This document shows, piece after piece, positions 53,101-64,000 of a stretch of 64,000 nt of DNA (the stretch's first letter is position 1; every line of letters starts with the position of its first letter). The position numbers were made by a program, and so were the translations under genes. A model generated the notes under the pieces. It was not told the DNA's origin. It saw only the letters and a list, made by a program, of their open reading frames with translations, and searched no databases. Source of the DNA: Mastigias papua. Lineage: Eukaryota; Cnidaria; Scyphozoa; Rhizostomeae; Mastigiidae. The stretch spans positions 15,789,159 to 15,853,158 of the forward strand of contig OZ025270.1 of NCBI GenBank assembly GCA_964019165.1, in the 5' to 3' direction.

Positions 53101-56100
53101 TAATTCAGTTCACATTTTGAGAAAAGATTCTGATGACTGACCACATATACCAAAGCAGCACATGGAAAGATTAACAAATTCTGTTGTATGATAGTCATTG
53201 CTAAGCTCAACGAGGGAATGATATTTGAGTTCTTTTCGCTGAGTATTGTTATTTAGATTTGTCTCAAAGCCCATGATTAATTCGCTGATGTACAAGCAGT
53301 TGTCAGCGGTGGAAAGAAGCATGTCAGGCCGAAGACTGTCCCCTGTAATAATGCAAAGAGACAGGTAGCCAGGAAGATCTACGTATAATTTAGATGAATT
53401 TACTGACTAGACAGTTTGAGCTAGCAGATGTAGAGCTGAAGGAGGAGAAAGTACAGAATTTTGGTTAGGAACCTGGGGAAACCCTTTTGCACACAATGAA
53501 AATGCAGGATGGATGAGAACGGTCAAGGGTCAATTGAGGAATGTGGAGAAGCAAGAGCAGAGTTCTATAATTACAGAAATGTTGTACAACTGAAAACACT
53601 ACCTAATTGGAAAGCCCCATGAATGGATGGTATTCATGGCTATTGGATAAATAATCTGAATCTTTGCATGAGCGTGTTGGAAATTATCAAAATGAATGTT
53701 TGATACAAGGAAATGTACCGAATTGGATTGTTGAGGGACGAACAACTCTGATTATGGAAGATCCTGCCAAAGGAATTTAAGTAGAGAACTATCGACCGAT
53801 TACTTGCCTCAATTTACTATTTTAGCTGGCATATTTGCTGAGAAAGTATACAAGCATTTTCTACAAAACAAATTGCTACTTGTTGAGTAGAAGGGATGCA
53901 AGAAAGATTCAAAAAGCACAAAAGACCATCTGGTCATTGACAAAATGATAATGAAGAACTGCACACGACGAAGGACTAATCTGTGCATGGCATGGATCGA
54001 CTTTTAAAAGACTTATGGTATCATAACTCATTCCTGGATTGTGGGGTCATTTAGAATGTTTGGGATAGCTGAAAATCTTATCCACTTGCTCAAGGTCAGT
54101 ACGACAAAATGGAAAACAAATTTAACAGCTAACAGGAAATCACTGGGAAGTGTAGCTGTAGAAAGAGATATCTTCCAGGGTGACTCTTTCTTCCCTTTTC
54201 TATTTGTTATTGTACTGATACCAATCTCAGTGGCACTTAGGAAGATCAACATGAGTTACAGACTAGGGAAAAAATGCACCTTCGTTTAATCATCTATTCT
54301 TTATTGAAGACCTAAATGTGTATGGAAAGTTTGAAAAAGAAATTGACTCACTTGTAAGAACGGTTAAAATATTTTGCAGTGATATTGGAATGGAATTTGG
54401 TGTATCAAAATGTGCAGCGTTGGCCATGAAAGGAGGAAAGAGAGCTCATTCTAATGGGAAAGAGCTATCAGATGAAGAATTCATTTCGGAAACTGGTGAC
54501 GGTGGTTACAAATACGTAGAATACGTAGGAATAGAGGTGCAAACAAAGAGATCGACCGCACACATAGCCATGTTCTTCGAATGCTCGTTAAAACTATGAA
54601 TGCTCATTTGAGATGTTACTTACACGCAGTAGTAGTGTTTGCATTCATGTGAAAAATTTACAGAAACTAATGATAGAAATTTACAAGTCTACAAATCATC
54701 TTAGTCCATCGCTTGTTTGGGAATTTCATGAAAGGAAACATGCAGAGTATAATCTGAGGACAAAAAGCTTTTGCAGATTACCTACAATAAGGAGTACAAG
54801 CTTTGGATTAGAGTCACTGTCTTTTAGGGGGAGCTTCCTCTGGAATACTCTAGATGGCAGTATCAAAAATGACCACCAAACACTTCAAGCATCCAAGAAG
54901 AAAATCAATAATTGATCTTGAAAAGAATGCACCAGCAGAATTTGCCGCTAACTTGTCATTATAGTGTATGATATTCTGTATATAGTTATTTGACCTTTTT
55001 CTATTTGTATCGTAAATATTTGGTTTTAATTTGTGTTTTGTTACTATTTTACCTACCAACTTTAAATGTGGATATGTGAAATGAAGGTATGAAATATGAT
55101 ACGAAATAGGAACTGAAACTCGATGATATCAAGCATAAGACAATGAAGGAAAAGGTGAAAACATATCTGAAAAAATTAAAACTTTTATTAGAATCCAAGC
55201 TCAATTCAAGAAACTTTACAAATGCAATAAACGCATGGACTGTTGCTGTAGTATGCTACAGTGCTGGAATAGTGAATTGGACGAAAGATGAAATTGATAT
55301 GTTAGACAGAAAACGAGGACAATGTTAACTATGCATGGAGCACTTCATCCGAAGACAGATACGACTGTACATAGAAAGAATGAAGAAAGAGGACTTATCA
55401 GTATTTCTGACTGTGTGAATGGAGAACAAAGATCATTAAATTATTACGTTTCAAAAGACAATAGAAAGTGAAGAGAAAATCATTTTTGATCAGTTTCAGA
55501 AGTTGACGTCATAAGCTTTTTACTGTATAAGAAAACACATCATACAAAGAGCTGGTGTTGTACGCGATATTTCTCATTTCCGGGGAGATTTTTACGTTTT
55601 CATGTAGCAGAAAGATTTTTCTAATACTTTACCGCTTTCCTTTTCAAAATATTACTGCCAACAGATGTGGGGTCCTATAGTTAAAGCAATTTCCCCAGTA
55701 TCTTCGACATACGCTCTCCTTGGAAAGAGCTGATGAGTGGGCCCTCCCCAAGCACATTGTGCGTATACTGATTTCAATTTTGCAGACATATTCTTAAATC
55801 CTTCAAGTTTTATATTGTCTCACCTCTATGTTGCTATTCGAGTTTTCTTATACAGCAAAAAGCGTACGACGCCAACTTTGTGTCTGAAACTGATCAAAAA
55901 TGATTTTCTCTTCACTTTCTATTGTCTTTTACGCGCTGTGATTGGCAAATGAGGATGTAAACAAATGAGCTGATTGACTCAAAACAGTTTTCCCCCGTGC
56001 TATACATTTACATATCAATCACACTTTGCGCATGCGTATTTAAATCAATTCTATGAACATGATAGTACTGAACTCTGAACTGTCATAGCCTTTAAGCAGT

Positions 56101-56848
56101 CGAGCACTGCTACCTTGTAAACTACTTTATTAAAAAAAACATGTAGCAATAGTAGAACTACTATACTTATTAAATGAATACAATAACTAAGCCTTTATCA
56201 GTTATAATTCCTTCATTACATGAAATTCACATTTGAAAGAGTCTTTAAGCTCCATGGCAATTAAATTATATAGCTAAGTGATTTCATATTTTTATCATTC
56301 CAGAGATTTGGTTACTCAGACAAAGACACAGGTACTCTCTTTGATTTAATTATCTATTTGTATGCTGTTTTTTCATTATATTGCATAACTGTAGCAAGAA
56401 TGTATAAATGTCCCGTTATCTACTTTTAAGGCTTCACATCAAGTGATAATTTACCCATATCCTGGGAAGGGGTGCTTTACTTCTCGAGGATGACAGATAA
56501 CGTTTAGTCAGAGAACGTGTAGACAGAGAACGTGTTGACAGAGAATTCTGCAGATTCATTGTTTTCAAGAAAACAATCCATAGGTGCTTTTCCCAATTCT
56601 GTTATATGACATTGACAGAATACCTCCGAAACCATTCTGCACTGTTTCCATACTTTACAAAGTGAAAGTATTATTTTGCAATATCGTTTTTTCAATCTAA
56701 ATGAGCAATCGCAAAGATATTGGTTAAATTATTTATGATTATAGTGTTCATAATTAAATCTCAATTCCTTCTAATAACCTCATGGGGTCTCCTTGCATGC
56801 ACACTGAAGGGAGTTAGTTAAGTTGGTAAGTTAGTCAGTCTGTCAGTC

Positions 56849-56883
<35 letters not shown>

Positions 56884-59800
56884 AAATTAGTAAGTAACTT
56901 AGTGACGGTTAACTTACCTGTAGAGATGCGTATGGCCTTCCTCTATACCCTGCTTGTAGACCAGAGGTATACACCGCTGTAACTGCATAGTGAAGGATAG
57001 TAGGAAAATTTAGCGGCGATTTCGCATGTCCATTGGGAGGCCTTGGCGTAGCAGAACGATTTCGGGGCCTTATCATTGGTACTTTGTTTGCAAAGTTGGC
57101 ATGAAAAAAGTGCAAAAATAGCTAGACATTAAATTACTAGAAAATTACAGGAAATAGCTATTATAACCCGAACTATGCATAATATTGTAACATGAGTCAT
57201 ATAAATCAAATGAAATCTAACAATGATATAAATGCCCTAAAAGCAATAAAACCTAATCTGATATGCATCACCCTTCTAGTGCTTTGATTTCTGCATTATA
57301 TTCACTCAGATTAGTTGACTGTCTAATTGATAGTGGAAGTGTAAACCATAACTGCGGACCCCTAAATTTAACAGTTTTTTTCCAAAACTGGATACAATAG
57401 CAAATAATGACTTTTATCAATAATTGAGAAAAGAAACAATAAGCATCCAGTGAACTAGGGAATATCAGCTTATTAGCTGTCTTTTCATGTCAATAAATTC
57501 AATAGCTTGTCCCTTTAAACCTTCTTAGGGGCCCTTTGGGGCCGCAAAAGCTGGGGGGGGGGGGATTCTGTAAGAGTTGAGTTAAACTCAACCTATACCG
57601 GTTACACTCTTAAGGAATTCACCGTTAGGTTTTCATAAGAATCAATAACTGAGCAATTTCTGTGTTTGGTTAATAACCACGTATGTAATTTACAAACATA
57701 TTTTAATAATTTCACCGATTTGAAAGTAATTACTTTGCATTTTATCGAAACACTCGCCCGTGGGAACTCATTGAAAATGTTTGAGATCACGTACACATTT
57801 CTTTTCTAAGAATATAGTCTATAAGAATATCAAGGCTCAAGATCGCTGGAATTTAAGAATAATTATTTAAGAATAATGCAAGGATCAAGCTTCATAAAGG
57901 CTTTGATATTTGCTTGTTTCAATTTTCTTTAGAAAACAAAGAAAGTTTGAGCTTGACTTATCAGGCCTGTGCGTCATTGGACTATAATACGACTCAGCAA
58001 CTCTTTAGGGATTGTCAGTTACATACTTTCCATACTAAGAATATACGAATATTAATGTTCAGAATCACAAAGAGTTGAGAATAATTGAAGAATATTCTTA
58101 GGCTCAAAATAAAAATTTAGGAATATCCTTAGGCTCCAAATAGAAAAATTTAAGGATATTCTTAGGCTCAAAATAGAAAAATTTAGGAATATTGAGACTC
58201 CGTAAAAAATGAGTTATTCTTATAAAATTAATTGTGCACCGGGTGTGGCCTCTTGTTTAATAGCTGTAGGAAACTCATTGGAGAAAATAAAATGAGAAGT
58301 CGCTTTAAGGGATGTTAATTCCAGTGGTTTAGACAGCGTATTTTGAGCGGAGCGAATTAAATACAATTAAGTTCTCTCATAATTCGCCGTGAGAGCGAAT
58401 TATGAGCGAATTTAGTAATTCGTTTCACTCTTGGACTTAGATAACATCCCCCGTACAACCATCAACCACATCCGTTAACCCGCTGATAAAGATTCAGAAT
58501 TCATTAAACAGCGGGCCTAGGGTATGGATTATAAGTTCTTTTCCACTCCCGAACCTCCGTTCTGCTGCGTTTTACATATTTATAAGAGATATTTATAGTG
58601 ACATAATGATTGGCCTAACGACAGTTTTGCTGCATAACTGAAGCTTTGCATATTGAATGAGACGTATTAGACGGCTTAATTTGCGAGTAGAGAATTACTC
58701 TGGAATTTGTTCTTAATAGAATAACCTTTTGTAATGATTTGCCTCAATTATTGTTTCAGGCTACTATGCAGGAATAATTGCATCTTCGTTATTTGTCGGT
58801 CGATTCATTGGAGGGTTTGTGTCCTATTGTACACTTTTTCATTAAATTTCATGAAGTATTCATCGATATATGCTGATTCATTATTATTCTCTTTCCAGTA
58901 GTTGGTATCTAACTTTGTATAGTTTAATATATCATGATGTAGATATGCTATAGTAATTCTCCGCATATTTAAAACGACTTTTTTGAGTACCAGGCTGAAG
59001 TAGGTCCTTAGACACCATTTGCACTGTACCGGGTCACTTTTTGTATTTTTGTAGTTTCATACCTTAAGTAAGTGAAATAAAACCATATTTATTAACACAC
59101 AAAAACACTTATATTAGTTAATCCTCATTAGCAACCTTCACTGATATAAGGATTAACTAATATAAGTGTTTATATGTGTTAATAAGTATGGGTTTACTTG
59201 ACTTACTTAAGGTATGAAACTACCAAAATACTGTTTAAGTTACAGCACACGGGATCTGGTATATTCACTTGCAAAATCACCTGTGAACGGAAATGTAGAT
59301 CACTTTTTGATCCACTAGAAAAGTTGTGTTGGAACAGCTTCCAGTTTACACACACGCAAGTGATCCAATTCGAAACTTGTTTGACTAACCGATGCAACTT
59401 TTCCACCTGTTACGAAAGCGGAGCCGTGTTGAACCTGTACGGATAAAAAGCCTTACCAGTACAGTGTAGACTCACCTGCTTGGAACAATTTTTGTTGCGT
59501 ATCAAATAGTGATCCGATACAGTGTAAGTGGGGTCTTTTTAACAGGCACTTGGGTGGATTATTTTGGTTTGGGTTGTAGAGGCAAACTTTGTCGCGCTAA
59601 ACTTGACTGTTAGTTAGGTCTAGCAAAAAGCGAGGTTTCACCCTGACTTTTCACTTGAGCTTTTTAACAAGTACGGCAGGATTTGCCGAACGAAAAGTCA
59701 AAAGTTCGTCTTCAAGTTATACGCCACTCTTTTGTTTAGCGTAACTTACATGATTCCATTTTCTTCTCAAGGGATCTCGCGCACACGCGCATTACATGCA

Positions 59801-62800
59801 TTTATTAGCACTCTATCGCTACAAAATGGCCGACAAACACGAAGCTCCTTCAAAGCAACGATACATTTACGACGCTTCAACAATCATTTTAGTTTGACGC
59901 GCTAATAGTGCGATGCATAGCCCGAGTCTGTATCCATCGCCGGGTTTTTGCCAAACTAAATGAATTGGGTTTAGCAAGGGAAAAGTTTGGATGTAGAACC
60001 TACGCCTAAAGGTTCTTTTTCCAAAGTTTACTTTAGTAAGCTTTTCTGAAAGCCATAACGATGAATTATAATGCCTTTACATACATTTTGAATTTTTACT
60101 GGTAGAATAATATCAAAATTATCTTCTGTTGAAATAGAATAAATGTTATAGTGCTGAGCATACAACATTTTAAAACTTTACTTAATTATTCTACCTTGTC
60201 TTTGATAATCTGGAAGTTGTTAGTATCAGACCGAAATAGACTCTTATTTACAAGGTACATAAGTCAGGGAAAACGACCGTTAGGCTCTTATTTTGTAGGT
60301 TCTTGGACGTGGGAATTGTCTTTACCGCGGGCCATAGACGCCATTCGTTATTTTAGGCCCCGTTTTCACTAGAACTGATCCAAACTGATATGTACCTATA
60401 TGAGGACGTATAAACTTTCCTTGTACAATGAAACGCCGGATTCATTATCCGTACCAGATTGGGACCGCTTTCCAAAGTGTACCTGTTTGGATGCATTCCA
60501 TTGAAAGTCCAGTGTAAACGAATGACACGGACCCAACTGGCGCTTATCGAATACGAGATAATAAAATTTCTTGTCTCACGGCCGATTTAATTTGATTGTT
60601 CGTTGCTCGACGCTACGGTGCTAATTAAATAGAACTGTTACATTACAATTCCCAGGCTAAATAGGTTCTGGTTTGGATCCGATCCCAGTTGAAACGCTAG
60701 CAAAGTTCATTGTGGATCCGGACAGGACCCATGTCGTTTTGGATCCGCTTTAGTGTAAACAAGGTCTTAGACATCCGCTCCATAGTGAAAGAGAACACAG
60801 ATGTTGTACTTCTATATTTCTCGTTAATTTAGAAACCTTGTAGTACAAGCCTTATAGTCCTATAAGTTCTAGGGAGGTTAAGAGATACACTGAATATGAT
60901 TTTCAAAGCAGATTTATTTAATATCCTGAACTCCTGGTGCTGAAAATGCAACTACTGTTGCGAACATCTCACAGTAATTGATATATTGCTTTATGCTTTT
61001 AAAGTTTTTAAGGATATTTTGTGTTTTGTTGCAGTTATTTCTGGGGTTATGTGACAGACAAATTTGGCCGTAGACCAGTACTTCTTACATCAGCAACCTT
61101 AACATATTTTGCAACATTGTTTTTCGGCTTCTCCACAAACTTGTATTTTGCAATAACTGGGAGATTCCTGCAAGGCCTTTTCAATGGTATGTCATTATTT
61201 ATAAATTCAGTGTTGCTTTTGTTCCCTGTTTGAACGCAGTATAATAATCAATGGAATTTGAATGACTTTATGCTTTCTGGACTACAGTAATTTCCTTTCG
61301 CTCTTTGGCCATTTTTCATATTTTCCTCTTTGTTTTTGATATGTGAAGTAAATGGTTTGTAATTCCTTTGCTTTCCTGGTGGTACGGATCTGGAAAATTT
61401 ACGTTGTGTTGCTAGTTAGCATCTGGTTTCAGGCTGCAACTAGCTTACGATAGACCTTGGAGAGGAAATCAAGGCATGGACCAACATTAAAGAGTATAAT
61501 CGAATGAAATCAAACTGCAGAGAAAAGAGGACAATGGTGATACATGATAGGCCACCTTCGGATTTTCGAAGCCGATGCTTAGATAGGTAGATGCAATATT
61601 ACCTTCACCTGAAATCACAGACATAGGAGCGTGAGAACATTTGTAGCACTTCCCCAGATTTTTGTGCAAAAATTTGCACACATTCGTAGTGACCTAGTAA
61701 TAGGGTGTTCACCTCGCATGCTGTACGTCATGGCCTCAATTCCAGTTAGTCCTACCAAGCACTCAGAAAATTATACATATTTCATAATCGTATAGCACTC
61801 AGTACTGGATGGACGGAGTTTGGAACTAAGGCATGGAGCTGCAGTACGTTGTGTCAGCAGAAGTGGCGCTGGTTGGCTGAATTCTGGGGTCTTTGATTAC
61901 CTGGTAGCAACGTGACATTTTGTACACATGGTCATACTGGTATAGCCTTGTGGCCTACTGCTAAAAATCTCTTTATAGACTAACAATAATTATAAAAATT
62001 AATAATATCGAATGTTTAACCTGGATGTACACTTCAACTTAAATAGTTGTTATTAATGTGTGTCCAGAAGGATGGTTGTTTTTGCTTACAGTTCACCAAC
62101 ATAGCGTGTCATTCGCTGCCATAGAAGTTGAAATTATTAAATTATAGATGTCTTTCGTTCTTCTAGGTGTTATTGTTTGTGGTCGCGCTGCGTTTGCGGA
62201 GATTTGTGACGATACCAATCAGGTAAGCATGATATTCTATGCCTTTTTCACAGCCTTAACTTTTAAAAAGTAATAGGATCTACCCATAGAAAGCCAACTA
62301 TAATCCCATTTTGCCAATGGTATAATTGGAATCGGCCATTACCCCTGTCACTGCTGCATCCCTGTCACGGCCTTATGAATCTATCTCGTTTGAGACCACA
62401 AATGAAATAGAGAATAATTTTCATGAGCTGCCCTATACAACGGCATACTTCATTTGTATTTTCTCATCTCGGCTCTTAATTTTCGTTTGGAATAGCCTGT
62501 TAGCTACACTGATTACTACTAGCTTTAGGGTACAAAAACTTTTAGCTACAGATGTATCTTGAGATATCTAACAGCCTACCCTAGGTCTCACTTTGAGTTT
62601 AGCTGGCTAGACTATAAAATCGATGAATATAACATTCTAGTTACATTTTGCTTAGGAAAAACCAAGGTGGCTTGGTTAGCACCATAGTTAGTTTCCCTTA
62701 GGCCGGCCGGCCCTGCTAGGGCCAGACTGGTGTTCGATTTTTCCATGCAGTTTGACGTTTTGGTAGTCTTCTCGTTATTCATTTCTATTGTTTTTAATAG

Positions 62801-64000
62801 CCATAGAATTTTTTGAGGATTCATTTCAGCCATTCTTAAAGTTTTGAATTGATTCCTAGCAGCTCTGCAACTGATTGTTGTCAGAAAATGGATACACATG
62901 AGTTGTAGTCAGGGATCATTCATGTGCACCATCGCCGCTCACTGCCACAAAATGATGCGCAGACACAACGCACTCTTGATGAACGTTGGGTGTACATACT
63001 GCATATATTTTGATGATGTATTTTGTTGTTGACAGTAATGTATATGTTATGATTTGTTTTGTTCGGTAGGCCATTGGTGTTTCTTTGATATTCGCAGCTT
63101 GGAATGCAGCAATTGTTCTTGGACCCGCCCTAGGAGGTAAATTCTTATGTATGAGAAATCAATAAAATTCACTGAAGCAAAGAATACGCTTTATAACAAT
63201 CATTAAGTAAGAATAGCGAATGGAAATAAGATAAAATGTTGAGTTTCAAGTTAAATTATCTCTACCGTGTAACTTTTCTTCGATGGACATCTTCAAGCCT
63301 TCAGGGAGGCGCCATAATGTATGGAACACACTGGGGTGAAAATGATTTCTAGGCTCACTGTGAGATTTGTGTGGCCCAATGCAAGAACTAAGCCAACGCT
63401 ACCAGGCCCCATTGTACCTTCAAATAGAATTTCACAGTCCCTAGGGTTTCTGTTGAGGATTTTTCAGAAAACAAGGATGAAAATTTCAGAAGATACCACA
63501 ATGGTAGAGGATTATGACAGCATTGAAAGTTACCCTGATAATACTGACTGAAGATTGTTATTTCACTGAAATTTTGTAACTATTTTAACTGAAAATTTAT
63601 TGGCCCATGTTTATAGCATAAGATGATTTGCTAGTCCAACACTTTCCCCTCAAAAAGTTTTGGTGACCTTGTTGAATCATTTTCACCCCGGTCTTCTTCA
63701 TGCTTTATGATAGCTCCTTTAAGCCTAGATTTTTGTTTTTGCATTTAGATGCATATATGTTTATAGAGGGATGGATTCGGCCTAAATCTCTCAAACATAA
63801 CTTTTTTCTTTATAAGAATCTAATCTACAAGCCGAATGTTGTGTTTGTCTTTATCGTTGAGATTTTTTATCTATTTTTTGGTATGAAATGATAAATAACA
63901 GGGATTGATTCCGTCTGTATTGCAAACATGATAATATATGATTGGATATCCTCTTCATCTCGTTTGTCTCTTTTTGCTTTATTTAGGCTTTCTCGCACAT
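47020..64000 (+). CDS. Major facilitator superfamily transporter (ZIFL1/tetracycline-resistance type), N-terminal part
   Basis: Eight exons join in phase: 47020-47115, 50452-50508, 56304-56331, 58760-58814, 61035-61186, 62167-62222, 63070-63136 and 63987 to the window edge (175 codons). The joined protein shows membrane helix 1 ([16 protein letters not shown]), helix 2 ([20 protein letters not shown]), the MFS signature loop [11 protein letters not shown] between helices 2 and 3, helices 3-4 ([28 protein letters not shown]), EICDDTNQ before helix 5, and helix 5 ([20 protein letters not shown]). This matches the N-terminal half of a 12-helix carrier. The EICDDTNQ and LGPALGG motifs point to the ZIFL1-like group found in plants, protists and several invertebrates. 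Substrate unknown; plant members move metal chelators or potassium. It continues beyond the window. Confidence 0.88.
47116..50451. other. MFS intron 1
   Basis: No coding sequence recognised. The right third (about 49840-50270) is GC-richer and ends with CCAACATCGTTGGACGTTG and a loose inverted pair around AAACCTACAGCC / GGCTGTAGG-like sequence, probably an unclassified repeat. Confidence 0.4.
50452..50508 (+). CDS. MFS exon 2: end of helix 1
   Basis: Acceptor TTCTTTCGTAG, donor GTAAGT, 19 codons, phase 0-0. [19 protein letters not shown] matches the place where MFS carriers of this group have a Pro/Phe-rich sequence after helix 1. Confidence 0.8.
51030..51500 (+). pseudogene. Penelope-like element, GIY-YIG endonuclease end
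   Basis: A frame reads [15 protein letters not shown] (the GIY-YIG core as VYEF...RYVG), [14 protein letters not shown], then SDSAIGQHF, a stop, and [39 protein letters not shown]. This is the C-terminal endonuclease of Penelope-like retroelements. One internal stop and at least two frameshifts (near 51130 and 51460). Reverse transcriptase not seen. Lies in MFS intron 2. Confidence 0.8.
51631..52138. mobile_element. ISL2EU-like miniature inverted-repeat element
   Basis: Left end AGGGTCCATGCATTTATGAC and the reverse complement of the right end AGGGGTCATACATATATGAC match, both continuing GTCGTC. Internal C-rich and ACGTC motifs follow the same plan as the element at 38956-39377. No transposase. 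Lies in MFS intron 2. Confidence 0.6.
53400..55500 (+). pseudogene. LINE reverse transcriptase relic, split by a second LINE
   Basis: Broken frames read [17 protein letters not shown] (about 53605), [13 protein letters not shown] (about 53785), WIDF-KTYG (about 53995), [20 protein letters not shown] (about 54180), [18 protein letters not shown] (about 54380) and [14 protein letters not shown] (about 54510). After an interruption at about 54585-55082 the same ORF resumes with [33 protein letters not shown] and LHPKTDTT (55143-55370). Many stops. Same family as the fragment at 12660-13385. Lies in MFS intron 2. Confidence 0.78.
54585..55082 (+). mobile_element. CR1/L2-type LINE 3' fragment inserted in the other LINE
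   Basis: Reads [80 protein letters not shown], the C-terminal end of a CR1/L2-type reverse transcriptase. After the stop comes a short 3' region with a GAAATGAAGGTATGAAATA-like tail. Same family as the reverse-strand LINE at 4044-5219. Confidence 0.78.
56304..56331 (+). CDS. MFS exon 3: 28-bp micro-exon
   Basis: Acceptor TATCATTCCAG, donor GTACTC, phase 0 in and phase 1 out. Encodes RFGYSDKDT, the loop before helix 2. Its removal would break the frame. Confidence 0.8.
56812..56904. repeat. (TTAG)n microsatellite
   Basis: About nine perfect TTAG units flanked by TCAG and TAAG variants. Not a telomeric repeat. Confidence 0.93.
57791..58239. mobile_element. Miniature inverted-repeat element, family A copy 2
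   Basis: Ends GTACACATTTCTTTTCTAAG and (reverse complement) GGTGCACAATTAATTTTATAAG. Interior aligns with the copy at 42048-42429 and carries three extra tandem repeats of TTAGGCTCAAAATAGAAAAA-type sequence near the right end. Lies in MFS intron 3. Confidence 0.7.
58760..58814 (+). CDS. MFS exon 4: helix 2
   Basis: Acceptor ATTGTTTCAG, donor GTTTGT, phase 1 in and phase 2 out. Encodes [17 protein letters not shown]. Confidence 0.88.
59002..59537. mobile_element. Possible hAT-like miniature element
   Basis: GCACTGTACCGGGTCACT near the left end and (reverse complement) ACACTGTATCGGATCACT near the right end are inverted copies, outside a hairpin that sits in the left half. No transposase. Boundaries approximate. 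Confidence 0.45.
59043..59231. repeat. 189-bp near-perfect hairpin
   Basis: Left arm (59043 to about 59126) and right arm (about 59147 to 59231) are reverse complements over about 84 bp with fewer than ten mismatches. Stretches such as AACACTTATATTAGTTAATC are exact. The loop is about 20 bp. Confidence 0.9.
60354..60768. mobile_element. hAT-like miniature inverted-repeat element
   Basis: Left end TAGGCCCCGTTTTCACTAGA and the reverse complement of the right end TAAGACCTTGTTTACACTAA are inverted copies continuing (A)CTGATCCAAA. GGATCC-like motifs recur inside. No transposase. Lies in MFS intron 4. Confidence 0.6.
61035..61186 (+). CDS. MFS exon 5: signature loop and helices 3-4
   Basis: Acceptor TTTTGTTGCAG, donor GTATGT, phase 2 in and phase 1 out. 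Contains the superfamily motif G-x3-D-x-F-G-R-R-P. Confidence 0.95.
62167..62222 (+). CDS. MFS exon 6: EICDDTNQ segment
   Basis: Acceptor GTTCTTCTAG, donor GTAAGC, phase 1 in and phase 0 out. Encodes [18 protein letters not shown]. Confidence 0.92.
63070..63136 (+). CDS. MFS exon 7: helix 5
   Basis: Acceptor TTCGGTAG, donor GTAAAT, phase 0 in and phase 1 out. Encodes [17 protein letters not shown]. Confidence 0.92.
63321..63551 (+). other. Unexplained 76-codon open frame between inverted repeats, in MFS intron 7
   Basis: A frame starting ATG with balanced composition ends [20 protein letters not shown] then NTD and a stop. It is flanked by GGGGTGAAAATGATT (63334-63348) and its exact complement near 63676-63690. 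It could be an exon-like relic, an alternative terminal exon without a good acceptor, or chance. Confidence 0.25.
63987..64000 (+). CDS. MFS exon 8, cut by the window edge
   Basis: Acceptor TTTATTTAG, phase 1. The four complete codons give FLAH, continuing GG|FLAH as in related carriers. Confidence 0.85.

Noticed and set aside
56812..56904. TTAG array as a telomere-like sequence
   Set aside because: The unit is four bases and short; animal telomeres here would be TTAGGG.

Overview
This is a eukaryotic, animal window: AT-rich, long introns with GT-AG boundaries, many microsatellites, and a dense layer of transposon remains. I read it as a cnidarian genome, though not with certainty. The reasons are a secreted protein that joins a ShKT (SXC) cysteine module, Cys/Pro and poly-Pro stretches, a von Willebrand A domain and a C-terminal Cys/Trp module typical of cnidarian extracellular proteins, plus the mix of LINE, Penelope-like and Ty3/gypsy elements.

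Three spliced host genes can be assembled from splice sites, reading phase and protein similarity, all on the + strand. (1) TMEM192, a lysosomal membrane protein, about 10.2-17.9 kb, six exons, 276 residues. (2) A secreted ShKT / Pro-rich / vWA protein, 20.8-41.1 kb, twelve exons, about 1030 residues, with a signal peptide at the start and a stop at the end. (3) The first part (eight exons, 175 codons) of a major facilitator superfamily transporter related to ZIFL1/tetracycline-resistance-type carriers, from 47.0 kb and running off the right edge. Introns carry most of the transposons, so the regions between coding exons are the repeat landscape rather than extra genes.

Layout. 1-4043: 3' part of a Ty3/gypsy LTR retrotransposon with an unbroken pol frame and a 168-bp LTR, inserted into a reverse-strand LINE whose broken reverse transcriptase continues to 5219. 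5.2-10.2 kb: no host gene; a 335-bp palindrome, two CAT-repeat arrays, GATT and TTCA arrays, LINE scraps. 10.2-17.9 kb: TMEM192, with a LINE fragment and CA/TA microsatellites in intron 2. 18-20.8 kb: intergenic, with a degenerate 19-bp minisatellite. 20.8-41.1 kb: the vWA gene; its introns hold a 511-bp inverted-repeat element, several minisatellites, a fold-back hairpin and an ISL2EU-like miniature element. 41.1-47 kb: intergenic, with two related miniature inverted-repeat elements and a zinc-finger-like fragment. 47-64 kb: the MFS gene, whose introns hold a Penelope-like GIY-YIG fragment, another ISL2EU-like element, a LINE interrupted by a second LINE, a third copy of the inverted-repeat family, a near-perfect 189-bp hairpin and two hAT-like elements.

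The three host genes show no shared pathway; they are simply neighbours. The most distinctive content is the modular vWA protein (vWA metal site lost, Cys/Pro decapeptide repeats, mostly phase-1 introns, one GC-AG intron) and the set of miniature inverted-repeat and fold-back elements. No RNA gene or CRISPR array was recognised.
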